The notes below the pieces were generated by a model. The model saw nothing but the letters and a program-made list of their open reading frames with translations. It did not search any database and was not told the origin of the DNA. Shown one piece after another: positions 7,468-16,866 of a DNA stretch of 64,000 bases. Position 1 is the stretch's first letter; every line of letters begins with the position of its first letter. Source of the DNA: Streptomyces cathayae. GTDB lineage: Bacteria; Actinomycetota; Actinomycetes; Streptomycetales; Streptomycetaceae. Location: NCBI RefSeq assembly GCF_029760955.1, contig NZ_CP121682.1:2790001-2854000 (forward strand), in the 5' to 3' direction. A program made the position numbers and the translations under genes.

Positions 7468-8514
7468 ATGTCCGATCACCCCACCCCTCCCCCCGCGCCC
7501 CCGACGGGGACCGAGGCCCCGCAGCCCGGCGCCGCACGGAAACTGGTCGCCGCCCTGCTCGGTCTGACGGCCGTGGTCACCCTGATGCTCTGCGCGTTCG
7601 CCCTGCCCAGCGTCAACGGCGGCCCTCACAAGGCCCCGATAGGCGTCTCGGGGCCGCAGGCCGCCGCCCGGTCACTGGAGAAGACGCTCGACGGGGACGA
7701 GTGGGACGTCACCGTCTACGACAGCGCCGAGGCCCTCACCTCCGCCGTCAAGGACCGTGAGATCATCGGCGGCCTCGTCCTGGCCCCCGAGGGGATCGAC
7801 GTCTACACGGCCACCGCGGGCGCCCCCCTGGCCGGCGGCGCGCTGACCGCCATGGCCCACTCCGTCGCCGCCGAGCAGCAGACGAAGCCCACCGTCCACG
7901 AACTCGCGCCCTTCCCCGAGGACGACCCCCGCGGGGCCGGGTTCTCCGCCGCCGCACTGCCGCTGGTCTTCGGCGGGATGATCCCCGCCGTCCTCCTCGC
8001 CCGGCTCTTCCCCGGCCGCACCGGCCTGCGCACACGGCTGGCCGGTGCCGTGCTCTTCTCCCTGTTCGCCGGAACCGCGGTCACCGCGTTCCTCCAGTGG
8101 GGGACCGGCTCGCTGGCGGGCGACTACTGGATCACCGCCCTCGGGCTGAGCCTGGGCCTGGCCGCCCTCTCCATGACCTTCGTCGGTCTGGAGGCCCTGA
8201 CCGGCATGGCCGGCTTCGGGGTCGGCGCGGCCGTGATGATGCTCCTGGGCAACCCCCTGTCCGGTCTGGGCACCGGCCCGTACTGGCTGCCCGGTGGCTG
8301 GGCAGCCCTCGGGCAGCTCCTGCCGCCGGGTGCGTCCGGCAGCCTGCTGCGCGCCAACGCCTTCTTCGACGGCACCGGAGCGGGGGCCCCTGCCCTGGTC
8401 CTCACCGCCTGGGTCGTGCTCGGTCTGGTCCTGATCCTCATCGCCGACCGCCGCGGCGCCAGGACCGTCCGCACCGGTGCGGCATCCGCGGAACCGGCGC
8501 CCGCTGCGGCCTGA
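7468..8514 (+). CDS. Multi-pass membrane protein, ABC-2 permease / YhgE-like
   Basis: 348 residues. A Pro-rich cytoplasmic tail precedes a first membrane segment (about 25-45, LVAALLGLTAVVTLMLCAFAL). An extracytoplasmic domain of about 110 residues follows, then about six further segments (PLVFGGMIPAVLLARLF; AGAVLFSLFAGTAVTAFL and on). This layout resembles ABC-2 type or YhgE/Pip-type transporters, but no ATPase gene is adjacent. AGGAGA lies about 12 bases before the ATG. Transcribed from a strong promoter divergent from the TetR-like regulator, suggesting a repressed efflux function; substrate unknown. Confidence 0.75.
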   Translation: MSDHPTPPPAPPTGTEAPQPGAARKLVAALLGLTAVVTLMLCAFALPSVNGGPHKAPIGVSGPQAAARSLEKTLDGDEWDVTVYDSAEALTSAVKDREIIGGLVLAPEGIDVYTATAGAPLAGGALTAMAHSVAAEQQTKPTVHELAPFPEDDPRGAGFSAAALPLVFGGMIPAVLLARLFPGRTGLRTRLAGAVLFSLFAGTAVTAFLQWGTGSLAGDYWITALGLSLGLAALSMTFVGLEALTGMAGFGVGAAVMMLLGNPLSGLGTGPYWLPGGWAALGQLLPPGASGSLLRANAFFDGTGAGAPALVLTAWVVLGLVLILIADRRGARTVRTGAASAEPAPAAA

Positions 8515-8583
8515 ACAGCCCGAGGGCACCGATCAGGCGGACCACAGGCGCGTCCACCTCAGCGGACGCCAAAAAGCCGGCGC

Positions 8584-8609
8584 CCCGCGGTCAGGTCCGT
8601 GACCGCGGG
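8584..8609. terminator. Bidirectional terminator-like hairpin
   Basis: CCCGCGGTCA (8584-8593) pairs perfectly with TGACCGCGGG (8600-8609) across a 6-base loop. It lies between convergent genes and includes the stop codon of the minus-strand gene. Confidence 0.6.
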
Positions 8610-9052
8610 CGCTCCCCGGTCAAGCGGGCGAGCCGGGCGGTGCCGAACCACAGCAGTACGGCGGTGGCGAGCAGCACGAAGGCGGCGCAGTTCGCGATGG
8701 TCGGGTTCACCCAGGCCGGGACCAGGTCGTAGTGCGCGTTGCACTTGTTGCTCAGCGGGAACAGCTCGCTGAACGCCTCGGGGTGGGCCTCCAGGTAGGC
8801 GCTGTCGTACGTCTGATGGTGGGCGTGCGCGCATGTCTCGCCGACGTCGAGTCCGCCGCTGAGCAACCCCCGGAGCCAGGCCGCGAAGCCGACGAACAGC
8901 GCCAGGGACCACAGGCGCGCCCACCACAGCGGACGCCGCCACGATCCGTCCCGCAGGCCCGTGGGGATGCGGTAGAGGTTCACCAGGCTCCACAGCAGCC
9001 AGAGGACCAGCAGCCCCATGACGGCGAGCAGCCCGGCTTCCTTCACCTGCAC
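8591..9052 (-). CDS. Conserved membrane protein, 153 aa
   Basis: Three likely membrane segments: about residues 7-27 (GLLAVMGLLVLWLLWSLVNL), 45-63 (ARLWSLALFVGFAAWLRGLL) and 118-137 (IANCAAFVLLATAVLLWFG). The extracytoplasmic loop between the second and third is rich in His and has two Cys (ETCAHAHHQTYDS, SNKCNAHYD) that could form a disulfide or bind metal. The GTG start is followed by a second GTG three codons on. No family recognised; transcribed in the same direction as, and downstream of, a 64-residue membrane protein gene. Confidence 0.7.
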   Translation of the reverse strand: MQVKEAGLLAVMGLLVLWLLWSLVNLYRIPTGLRDGSWRRPLWWARLWSLALFVGFAAWLRGLLSGGLDVGETCAHAHHQTYDSAYLEAHPEAFSELFPLSNKCNAHYDLVPAWVNPTIANCAAFVLLATAVLLWFGTARLARLTGERPRSRT

Positions 9053-9122
9053 CTGTCGGTCCCAGCGTGTCGCGTCGGTGCCCCCGCGGGGCGTGGAGTC
9101 GGGCCGGACGGGGCCGGCCGGT

Positions 9123-9317
9123 TCAGAAGCTGATGCTGCCGATCATCCCCGCGATGTTGGTCGTCAACTCACTGATCGTGGGCGCGATCGTCGACGACGC
9201 CATGTAGAAGCCGAGGAGCATGCAGACGACCGCATGCCCGGTCTTGAGGCCCGACTTCTTGATCAGCAGGAAGACGATGATCGCCAGCAGCACCACCGCC
9301 GAAATCGAGAGTGCCAC
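9123..9317 (-). CDS. Small membrane protein, 64 aa
   Basis: 64 residues from a GTG preceded by a near-perfect ribosome site (GGAGGTGAACC). Two hydrophobic helices are visible: about residues 2-19 (ALSISAVVLLAIIVFLLI) and 28-45 (HAVVCMLLGFYMASSTIA). A short basic turn (KKSGLKTG) joins them and a Thr/Ser-rich tail follows. Such small proteins recur in Streptomyces genomes as conserved hypotheticals. Function unknown; it lies upstream of another membrane protein gene and divergent from the S9 peptidase gene. Confidence 0.75.
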   Translation of the reverse strand: MALSISAVVLLAIIVFLLIKKSGLKTGHAVVCMLLGFYMASSTIAPTISELTTNIAGMIGSISF

Positions 9318-9494
9318 GGCGGTTCACCTCCAAGGACCCCAGGACTCGGGGGGGTAGGGATATGGGGGCAGATACATCCACACAGCAGCCAGCAGGTTCA
9401 TACCCACTATGCGCTAACGATCATAACTATCCGTACGTGCGCATCGGTCGGCGCACGGCCGCACAAGGGGGCGCATGGCCAATATGGTCATGGC

Positions 9495-11615
9495 ATGACG
9501 ACCGATGCTGACTCCTTCCCCCGACGGCACGCCCGCACCCAACGCTTCACGCTCGGCGCGCCGCGTGCGTTCACCGTGGCACCCGACGGCTCCCGGGTGG
9601 TGTTCCTGCTCTCGGGTTCCGGTACGGACCGGGCGAATTCGCTGTGGGTCCTCGACCCGGAGGGCGGCGGGGAGCGCGTGGCGGCCGACCCGCGGGCCCT
9701 CCTGGGCGGCGCCTCGGAGCACCTGTCGGCCGAGGAGCGGGCCCGGCGCGAGCGCAGCCGCGAGGGGGGCGCCGGCATCGTCGGCTACGCCACCGACGCG
9801 GCCGTGGAGTTGGCCTCTTTCGCCTTGTCAGGGCGGCTTTTCACGGCCGAGCTGCAGGCCGGGACGGCACGTGAACTGCCCACGCCGGGACCGGTGATCG
9901 ACCCCCGTCCGTCGCCCGACGGGCGGCACGTCGCCTATGTCGCGCAGGGTGCGCTGCGGGTCGTCGGGGCGGAGGGGCAGGACGACCGGGCGCTGGCGAC
10001 GCCCGAGGCGGACCATGTCACCTACGGTCTGGCGGAGTTCATCGCGGCCGAGGAGATGCACCGGCTGCGGGGCTTCTGGTGGGCGCCGGAGTCGGACCGG
10101 CTGCTGGTGGCGCACGTGGACGACACGCCGGTACAGCGGTGGTGGATCTCCGACCCCGCCCATCCGGGACGTGAGCCGCACCCCGTCCGCTACCCGGCGG
10201 CGGGCACCCCGAACGCGGACGTACGGCTGTTCGTGATCGGGCTGGACGGGACGCGCACGGAGGTCTCCTGGGACCGTGCACGGTATCCCTATCTGGCGCA
10301 TGTGCACTGGTCAGCGGCGGGTGCGCCGCTGCTGCTCGTACAGGCGCGCGACCAGCGCGGGCAGTTGGTCCTGGCGGTGGACCCGGACTCCGGGGCGACC
10401 CGGATGGTGCACGCCGACGAAGATCCGGATTGGCTTGAACTTTTCCCCGGGGTGCCCTGCTGGAGCCCCTCCGGGCAGCTGGTCCGGATCGCGGACGAGG
10501 GGGGCGCACGACGACTCGCCGTGGGTGAACGACCGCTCACCGGAGGGCAGTTGCACATCCGGGCCGTGTTGGACGTCTCCGACGACGAGGTGCTGGTCTC
10601 GGCGTCGGCGGGCGAGGAGGCGGCCGAGCCGGAGATCGGCGAGGTGCACGTCTACCGGGTGAACGAGCTCGGCGTGGAGCGCGTCTCGCAGGAGCCCGGC
10701 GTGCACTCCGCGGTACGCGCCGGGGGCGTCACCGTGCTCGTCTCCGCGACACCGGATCGGCCAGGTTCCCGGGCGGTGGTGCTGCGTGACGGGAAACCGA
10801 CGGCGACTGTCCCCTCGCACGCCGAAGATCCCGGTATGTCCCCACGGGTGACCCTCACGCAGGGGGGCGCACGCAAAATCCCGTGCGCCGTGCTTATGCC
10901 CCGGGACTACTCCGGTGACGCTCCGCTCCCCGTCCTCATGGACCCCTACGGCGGTCCGCACGGCCAGCGGGTGCTGGCCGCCCACAACCCCCATCTGACC
11001 TCGCAGTGGTTCGCCGACCAGGGCTTCGCAGTGGTCGTCGCCGACGGCCGCGGCACCCCCGGCCGCTCCCCGGCCTGGGAGAAGGCGGTCCACCACGACT
11101 TCACGCTCACCCTGGACGACCAGATCGAGGCGCTCCAGGACCTCGCCGCCTCCCACCCCCTCGACCTCTCCCGGGTGGCGATCCGCGGCTGGTCCTACGG
11201 CGGTTACCTCGCGGCGCTGGCCGTGCTCCGCCGCCCCGACGTCTTCCACGCCGGCATCGCGGGCGCCCCGGTGACGGACTGGACGCTGTACGACACCCAC
11301 TACACGGAGCGGTACCTGGGCGACCCGGCCGCGCACCCGGAGACGTACACGAAGAGCTCGCTGGTCACCGCCGAGGGCCTCTCCTCCCCCGCCGACCGGC
11401 ACCGCCCGCTGATGATCGTGCACGGTCTGGCCGACGACAACGTGGTCGCCGCCCACTCCCTGCGCCTGTCCTCCGCCCTCCTCGCCACCGGCCGCCCCCA
11501 CGAGGTCCTCCCCCTCTCGGGCGTCACCCACATCACCCCCCAGGAACAGGTCGCGGAGAACCTGCTTCTGCTCCAGGTGGACTTCCTCAAACGCTCACTG
11601 GGCCTCACGGGCTGA
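9495..11615 (+). CDS. S9 family peptidase (dipeptidyl peptidase IV type)
   Basis: 706 residues, the usual DPP-IV-like size. The N-terminal two thirds form a beta-propeller with a DPPIV_N pattern (LAEFIAAEEMHRLRGFWWAP). The C-terminal alpha/beta hydrolase domain has the nucleophile elbow GWSYGG (Ser about 567), the acid motif HGLADDN and a C-terminal GVTHIT His. It should release dipeptides from peptide N-termini. No signal peptide is visible, so it is probably cytoplasmic. Its closeness to two peptide importers suggests peptide utilisation, though it is on the opposite strand. An in-frame extension upstream is not coding-like. Confidence 0.92.
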   Translation: MTTDADSFPRRHARTQRFTLGAPRAFTVAPDGSRVVFLLSGSGTDRANSLWVLDPEGGGERVAADPRALLGGASEHLSAEERARRERSREGGAGIVGYATDAAVELASFALSGRLFTAELQAGTARELPTPGPVIDPRPSPDGRHVAYVAQGALRVVGAEGQDDRALATPEADHVTYGLAEFIAAEEMHRLRGFWWAPESDRLLVAHVDDTPVQRWWISDPAHPGREPHPVRYPAAGTPNADVRLFVIGLDGTRTEVSWDRARYPYLAHVHWSAAGAPLLLVQARDQRGQLVLAVDPDSGATRMVHADEDPDWLELFPGVPCWSPSGQLVRIADEGGARRLAVGERPLTGGQLHIRAVLDVSDDEVLVSASAGEEAAEPEIGEVHVYRVNELGVERVSQEPGVHSAVRAGGVTVLVSATPDRPGSRAVVLRDGKPTATVPSHAEDPGMSPRVTLTQGGARKIPCAVLMPRDYSGDAPLPVLMDPYGGPHGQRVLAAHNPHLTSQWFADQGFAVVVADGRGTPGRSPAWEKAVHHDFTLTLDDQIEALQDLAASHPLDLSRVAIRGWSYGGYLAALAVLRRPDVFHAGIAGAPVTDWTLYDTHYTERYLGDPAAHPETYTKSSLVTAEGLSSPADRHRPLMIVHGLADDNVVAAHSLRLSSALLATGRPHEVLPLSGVTHITPQEQVAENLLLLQVDFLKRSLGLTG

Positions 11616-11616
11616 T

Positions 11617-11646
11617 CCCCGAAGGGGCCTGCGCCGGGCGGGCGCA
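11617..11646. terminator. Weak hairpins between convergent genes
   Basis: Two short dyads: CCCC-gaa-GGGG at 11617-11627, and TGCGCC (11630-11635) with GGCGCA (11641-11646). They sit between the S9 peptidase stop and the convergent membrane protein stop and may end both transcripts. Confidence 0.35.
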
Positions 11647-11648
11647 CC

Positions 11649-12299
11649 TCACTTGTCCGCCTGCCCGGCGACGGGCCGAAGCCGCCACGTCATCACCGCG
11701 CGCCCCGCCAGGGCCACCAGGGCGGTGATCGCTGCCAGCCGTACGACGGTCCATGTCGCACCGACCACGGGGTCCTGCAGCGGCGCTTCGACGCCGAGTC
11801 GCTCCGACATCTCGACGACGGCCAGCAGGGGAACCAGCATCCGGAAGGGCAGGCCGCGCGGTCCGGGATTCCGTGCCAGGTTCCCGGCCAGCCCCAGAAC
11901 GGGCCCCGTGACACAGGCGACCCCGCACCAGAGCAGCGTCTTCGAGGCGAACGCGCTCCAGAGGACGTAGGGCGCCGCCCCGGTGGGGTCGTCCAAGTCC
12001 ACTGTCAGGTACGTTCCTTGGCCCAGCTTCGTCAGGTAGTACGCGATCACCGCGGTGACCAGGGACGCGGTGGCCAGGAGGACCGCCTCACCCCTGGACT
12101 TCCGGGCGAGGCCGACGCAGAACGCCAGCGCGGCCCAGGACCATCCGGCGGACAGGACCAGATGGACGGCGTGGCCGACCGGATGGGTGACGTCGATCAG
12201 AAGGGGCCCGAGCACCCCGACCACCACACCGACGGTCAACGCGACCGAGAAGACCAGGGTGCGGGAACGGAGGCGGGAGCCTGTGAGTAAAGCCGACAC
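11649..12299 (-). CDS. Membrane protein, DUF6518-like
   Basis: 216 residues with about five membrane segments (FSVALTVGVVVGVLGPLLI, HAVHLVLSAGWSWAALAFCV, VLLATASLVTAVIAYYLT, LLWCGVACVTGPVLGLAGNL, VVRLAAITALVALAGRAVM). Spacing and motifs such as AYYLTKLGQGTY resemble the DUF6518 family of actinobacterial membrane proteins; this assignment is tentative. GTG start with AGGA about 13 bases upstream. Role unknown. Confidence 0.72.
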   Translation of the reverse strand: MSALLTGSRLRSRTLVFSVALTVGVVVGVLGPLLIDVTHPVGHAVHLVLSAGWSWAALAFCVGLARKSRGEAVLLATASLVTAVIAYYLTKLGQGTYLTVDLDDPTGAAPYVLWSAFASKTLLWCGVACVTGPVLGLAGNLARNPGPRGLPFRMLVPLLAVVEMSERLGVEAPLQDPVVGATWTVVRLAAITALVALAGRAVMTWRLRPVAGQADK

Positions 12300-12547
12300 G
12301 GTGTCCGGAGGGTCCTTTCACTGACCGGGGCAGGCGTGTGGAGCCCCTGCCCGCCCGGAGCCTACGGACGGCCGCCGCCGGAAGACACCGGCAGCACGGT
12401 TTCAGGACTCCGAGGAACATCTGGTGGCCGCAGCACCACGGGGGCGGCCGGTGCGTCACCCCCTCCCTCCCGGCGCTCGCCCCGGTGGCAGACTTTCGAT
12501 CTGCCGCACTGGCGCGAGGGGCGTCAGGGGGCGAGGGGGTGTGGCTT

Positions 12548-13810
12548 GTGCACGGGCGGGTGCATGACCTGGTGTGGGGGACGGTTCGAGTCGTGGTGGC
12601 CGTCGTGCTGCTCGGTTCGGCCTGGCAGATGGCACGGATCTCGGAGCGCGCAGGCGCAGCCGACCTCGCCTTCCGACACCTGGAGATACACGATGCCGAA
12701 GGGGGGGACACGGGCGGTCTGAAGGTGTGCGGGGACCGGTACCAGGAGCCCTTCTGCCTGCGGGCGGAGCACGTCACCGTGGACGACGTGCTGCTGAAGC
12801 TGAACAAGAAGACCGGGGCGGCCCGCTACCGGTTCGAGTTCGGCCGGTCCGACGGGCGCACGCTGGATCTGTCGCTGGACGTCGACAGCGAGGACCGGGA
12901 CGTCGTCGAGGCCGCCGGTGGGCGTGGGAAGGCGACCCTGTACTGGTGGCGTGACTCGTTGCGGCTGCTGAAGGTGTCGGCCGACGGTCACGAGCGGACG
13001 ATCCGCGCAGCGCACTACCCGGGTCGGGAGTTCGCGCCGCCCGCCGCGTTCGGCTCGGTCCTCGTCGGGCTGGGCGTGGCGGCCCTGTGGGCGGGGCTGT
13101 GGCGGATCGTGCGCGGGGGCGCGTCCCGGCTGAGCTGGCCGTGGCAGACGACGGCACCGGGGGTGACCTTCGTCCTGGCAGGGCTGGGCGGGGCCCTGGG
13201 CGCGCTGTTCGCGACGCACTCGCACTCGGTCCGCACGATGGTGTGGACCGCGGGTGCCGTGGGTGCGGTGAGCGCGGTGGGCATGGCCTGCTGGGCCTAC
13301 CGGTGGACGCGGCGCAGCTTGCCGGAGGTGGACCGGATGGAGCCGGTTGTGCCGGTGGACGAGCACCGCTTCCCGGGTGTCGTGTGGGGACCGGGTCCGT
13401 GGAAGGCGCTGTCGATCGGGTGGCTCCGGGCGGGCCCGCGGGGACTCGCCGCTGTGCCCCCCGGACCGGCCATCGGTACCGGCACCTTCGGAGTCCAGCC
13501 GTTCCCCGGGCCGTTGCGGCTGGTCCGGGTGCGGACACCGCACAGGGACGACCCGCTGCGCATGCGGTTCAACAACTCCTGGCGTCAGTCGGACGGGGCG
13601 GCTCAGGGGTCGTTCGTGGTCGTCGCCGAGTGCGAGGCCCTGGGCGGGCCGGTGCCCGGGGCGCGCGTGCTGATCGGCGCGGGCAGGGACGACATGCCCT
13701 ACGTGCTCGGTGCGCTGTCTGCGGCCACGTCGTTCCGCCCCGACCGGGACGACCAGGACAGCCCCGGCGTCCAGGGCTCGTCGCGCGACGGCAGTACGGC
13801 GAGCCCGTAG
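12548..13810 (+). CDS. Membrane protein with internal soluble domain
   Basis: About 420 residues. One N-terminal membrane segment (VRVVVAVVLLGSAWQMARI) precedes a soluble region of about 130 residues (FCLRAEHVTVDDV to SADGHERTIRAAHYPG). Three more segments follow (FGSVLVGLGVAALWAGLW; VTFVLAGLGGALGALFA; WTAGAVGAVSAVGMACWAY), then a soluble C-terminus. The start is uncertain: GTG 12548 is well spaced from GAGGGGG, GTG 12539 is an alternative. The soluble domain resembles in layout that of the membrane protein at 61307-62530, hinting at a common family of unknown role. Confidence 0.7.
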   Translation: MHGRVHDLVWGTVRVVVAVVLLGSAWQMARISERAGAADLAFRHLEIHDAEGGDTGGLKVCGDRYQEPFCLRAEHVTVDDVLLKLNKKTGAARYRFEFGRSDGRTLDLSLDVDSEDRDVVEAAGGRGKATLYWWRDSLRLLKVSADGHERTIRAAHYPGREFAPPAAFGSVLVGLGVAALWAGLWRIVRGGASRLSWPWQTTAPGVTFVLAGLGGALGALFATHSHSVRTMVWTAGAVGAVSAVGMACWAYRWTRRSLPEVDRMEPVVPVDEHRFPGVVWGPGPWKALSIGWLRAGPRGLAAVPPGPAIGTGTFGVQPFPGPLRLVRVRTPHRDDPLRMRFNNSWRQSDGAAQGSFVVVAECEALGGPVPGARVLIGAGRDDMPYVLGALSAATSFRPDRDDQDSPGVQGSSRDGSTASP

Positions 13811-13865
13811 GGCATGGCGGTCCCTGCCGGTCCCGGGATCGACCCGGTCCGGGCATCCTGCCGCT

Positions 13866-14909
13866 TCACGGGCCCGGAGCGGTCTCCGGTGGCACCACCT
13901 GTTTCTCCTCGGCGAAGTGGCAGGCCGAGGGGTGGGCCGCCGGGCCGCCGGCGGTGCGGAAGGCCTCGGGGACCGCGAGCAGGGGGACCTCCGTCGCGCA
14001 ACGTTCCCGGGCCTTCCAGCAGCGGGTGCGGAAGCGGCAGCCGGAGGGGATGTTCGTGGGGGACGGGACGTCTCCGGTGAGGATGATCCGTTCGCGGTGT
14101 GCGCGGGCCTCCGGGTCGGGGACGGGGACGGCGGAGAGCAGGGCCTGGGTGTAGGGGTGGGTGGGATGGTCGTAGATCTGGGTGTCGGTGCCGGTCTCGA
14201 CGATCCGGCCGAGGTACATCACGCCGACCCGGTCGGAGATGTGCCGGACGATCGACAGGTCGTGCGCGATGAAGACGAACGCCAGGTCGAACTCGCTTTG
14301 GAGCCGGTCCATCAGGTTGACGACCTGGGCCTGGACCGAGACGTCCAGTGCGGAGACCGGTTCGTCGGCGACGATCACCTCGGGGCGCAGCGCCAACCCG
14401 CGGGCGATGCCGATGCGCTGGCGCTGGCCGCCGGAGAACTGGTGCGGATAGCGGTTGATGTACTCCGGGTTGAGGCCGACCACGTCGAGGAGGTCCTGGA
14501 CGCGTCGGCGCCGCTCGCCCTTGGGGGCGATCTCGGGGTGGATCTCGTACGGCTCCCCGATGATGTCGCCCACCGTCATCCGGGGGTTGAGGGAGGTGTA
14601 GGGGTCCTGGAACACCATCTGGATGTTGCGGCGGACGGCCTTGAGGGCCTTCCCGGACAGCCGGGTGACGTCCTCGCCCTTGTAGCGGATCGCGCCGGCC
14701 GTCGGGCGCTCCAGGTGGACCAGCATCTTCGCGACGGTGGACTTGCCGCAGCCGGACTCGCCGACGATGCCCAGGGTCTCGCCCCGGCCGAGGGCGAAGT
14801 CGACGCCGTCGACGGCCTTCACGGCGCCGACCTGCTTGCGGAACACGATGCCCCGGGTCAGCGGGTAGTGCTTGACCAGGCCGGACACCTCCAGGAGCGG
14901 CTCAGTCAT
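13866..14909 (-). CDS. Oligopeptide ABC transporter ATPase, OppF-type (operon 1)
   Basis: 347 residues. Walker [11 protein letters not shown] loop [12 protein letters not shown], signature SGGQRQR, Walker [13 protein letters not shown] and the switch His in IAHDLSIV are all intact. The C-terminal oligopeptide/dipeptide domain keeps the [11 protein letters not shown]ys cluster that can carry Fe-S in this family. It energises peptide import with the OppD-type partner, whose gene overlaps it by 8 bases. Last gene of the five-gene operon. Core sequence is close to that of the operon 2 paralogue. Confidence 0.94.
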   Translation of the reverse strand: MTEPLLEVSGLVKHYPLTRGIVFRKQVGAVKAVDGVDFALGRGETLGIVGESGCGKSTVAKMLVHLERPTAGAIRYKGEDVTRLSGKALKAVRRNIQMVFQDPYTSLNPRMTVGDIIGEPYEIHPEIAPKGERRRRVQDLLDVVGLNPEYINRYPHQFSGGQRQRIGIARGLALRPEVIVADEPVSALDVSVQAQVVNLMDRLQSEFDLAFVFIAHDLSIVRHISDRVGVMYLGRIVETGTDTQIYDHPTHPYTQALLSAVPVPDPEARAHRERIILTGDVPSPTNIPSGCRFRTRCWKARERCATEVPLLAVPEAFRTAGGPAAHPSACHFAEEKQVVPPETAPGP

Positions 14910-15876
14910 CCAGGCACTCCCGCCAGAAGTGGCAGGCGCTCCCCCGTGCCTGCGAGACCTCGTACAGCGGGGGCTCGTCGGTCCGGCAGACGTCGCGGGC
15001 CATCGGGCAGCGGGGGTGGAAGGCGCAACCCGGCGGGATGTTCATGAGGTTGGGCGGCAGGCCCTTGATGGCGTAGAGCTGCCGGCCCTTCTGGTCGAGG
15101 CGGGGGATGGAGTCCAGCAGGCCCCGGGTGTACGGGTGGGCGGGGGACTTGTAGATGTCGTGCACGGGGGCCGACTCGACGATCCGGCCCGCGTACATGA
15201 CGACGATCCGGTCGGCGACGTCGGCGACCACACCGAGGTCGTGGGTGATGAGGACGAGCCCCATGCGGTACTCGCGCTGCAGCTCCGCGAGGAGTTCCAT
15301 GACCTGGGCCTGGACGGTGACGTCGAGGGCGGTGGTCGGTTCGTCGGCGATGATCAGGGCCGGTTCCAGGGCCAGCGCCATGGCGATCATGATGCGCTGG
15401 CGCATGCCTCCGGAGAACTGGTGCGGGTACTGCCCGACCCGCTCCCGGGCGGCCGGGATGCGCACCCGGTCCATCAGCTCGACGGCCCGGGCCCGCGCCG
15501 CCTTCTTCGACATCCCCCGGTGCACGACGAACATCTCGCCGAGCTGGTCGCCGACGGAGAGCACGGGGTTGAGGGAGGACAGCGCGTCCTGGAAGATCAT
15601 CGCCATCTCGGCGCCCCGGACCCTGCGGCGCTCGTTCTCCTTCAGCTCCAGCAGGTCGCGGCCCCGGAAGACGACCTCGCCGCCGGTGATCCTGCCGGGC
15701 GGCGTGTCGAGGATGCCCATGACGGCCTGCGCGGTCACCGACTTGCCGGAGCCGGACTCGCCGAGCACGGCGAGCGTCTCGCCCGCGTCGACGCCGTAGC
15801 CGACGCCGTTGACGGCCCTGGCGACCCCGTCCCTGGTGTGGAACTCCACGTGCAGGTCGCGCACTTCGAGCAGCAT
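14902..15876 (-). CDS. Oligopeptide ABC transporter ATPase, OppD-type (operon 1)
   Basis: 324 residues. Walker [10 protein letters not shown] loop [12 protein letters not shown], signature SGGMRQR, Walker [13 protein letters not shown] and switch THDLGVV are intact. The C-terminal oligo_HPY region ([17 protein letters not shown]) has the family's Cys cluster. It pairs with the OppF-type subunit to power import. The stop overlaps the next ATG by 8 bases; the permease gene ends 9 bases upstream. Confidence 0.94.
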   Translation of the reverse strand: MLLEVRDLHVEFHTRDGVARAVNGVGYGVDAGETLAVLGESGSGKSVTAQAVMGILDTPPGRITGGEVVFRGRDLLELKENERRRVRGAEMAMIFQDALSSLNPVLSVGDQLGEMFVVHRGMSKKAARARAVELMDRVRIPAARERVGQYPHQFSGGMRQRIMIAMALALEPALIIADEPTTALDVTVQAQVMELLAELQREYRMGLVLITHDLGVVADVADRIVVMYAGRIVESAPVHDIYKSPAHPYTRGLLDSIPRLDQKGRQLYAIKGLPPNLMNIPPGCAFHPRCPMARDVCRTDEPPLYEVSQARGSACHFWRECLDD

Positions 15877-15885
15877 GACGGCGGC

Positions 15886-16866
15886 TCACCTCAGCTTCGG
15901 GTCGAGGGCGTCGCGCACCGCGTCGCCGAGCATGATGAACGCCAGGACGGTGATCGCGAGGGCGCCGGAGGGCCACAGCAGCGCGTGCGGGGCGTTGCGG
16001 ACGTAGGGGGAGGCGGCGGAGATGTCGATGCCCCAGGAGACGCTGGGCGGCTTCAGGCCGACGCCGAGGTAGGACAGGGTCGCCTCCAGCGAGATGTACG
16101 TGCCGAGCGCGATGGTCGCCACGACGATGACCGGGGCGATCGCGTTGGGCGCGATGTGCCGCAGCACCAGGCGGGAGTTGGAGGCGCCGAGCGCCCGCGC
16201 GGCCTGGACGTAGTCGTTCTGCTGGGCGGTGATGACCGAGCCGCGGGCGATCCGGGACAGCTGCGGCCAGCCGAGCAGCACGATGAAGCCGATGACCGGC
16301 CAGACGGTGTTGCTGGTGGTGACGGACAGCAGCACCAGACCGCCGAGGACGACGGGGATGGCGAAGAAGACGTCCGTGACGCGGGACAGGACCGAGTCCC
16401 ACGCCCCGCCGAAGAACCCGGCCAGCGCGCCGAGGACGCTGCCCAGCACCGCGACGCCGAGCGTGGCGAGGACGCCGACCGCGACGGACGTGCGGGCGCC
16501 GTAGACGGTGCGGGTGTAGACGTCGCAGCCCTGGCCGTCGAAGCCGAAGGGGTGGCCGGGCTGCGAGCCCTCCTGGGCCTTGGCGAGGTCGCAGGTGAGG
16601 GGGCTGCCGGGGGCGATCAGCGAGGGCCACAGGGAGATGAGGACCAGGAAGAGGATGATCAGGGCCGAGACGACGAAGACGGGGTTGCGGCGCAGGTCGC
16701 GCCAGGCGTCGGACCAGAGGGACCGCGGCTTGCCCTGCGGGCCCGTTCCCTGCGGGCCGTCCGGGGTGCGCGCGAGGGTCTCGGCCTCGTCGACGCCCAG
16801 GTCCATGCCGCCGCCCATGCCGGTCCCCGCGACGGCGCGGTCGGGGTCGTAGTGCTGCTCAGGCAT
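15886..16866 (-). CDS. Oligopeptide ABC transporter permease, OppC-type (operon 1)
   Basis: 326 residues. An acidic cytoplasmic N-terminal tail of about 50 residues precedes the OppC_N segment (FVVSALIILFLVLISLWPSLI). Five further membrane segments belong to BPD_transp_1, and the coupling loop DYVQAARALGASNSRLVLRH is the EAA motif that docks on the ATPases. The C-terminus ends ALDPKLR as in the family. The ATG overlaps the preceding permease gene by 8 bases. Confidence 0.93.
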   Translation of the reverse strand: MPEQHYDPDRAVAGTGMGGGMDLGVDEAETLARTPDGPQGTGPQGKPRSLWSDAWRDLRRNPVFVVSALIILFLVLISLWPSLIAPGSPLTCDLAKAQEGSQPGHPFGFDGQGCDVYTRTVYGARTSVAVGVLATLGVAVLGSVLGALAGFFGGAWDSVLSRVTDVFFAIPVVLGGLVLLSVTTSNTVWPVIGFIVLLGWPQLSRIARGSVITAQQNDYVQAARALGASNSRLVLRHIAPNAIAPVIVVATIALGTYISLEATLSYLGVGLKPPSVSWGIDISAASPYVRNAPHALLWPSGALAITVLAFIMLGDAVRDALDPKLR

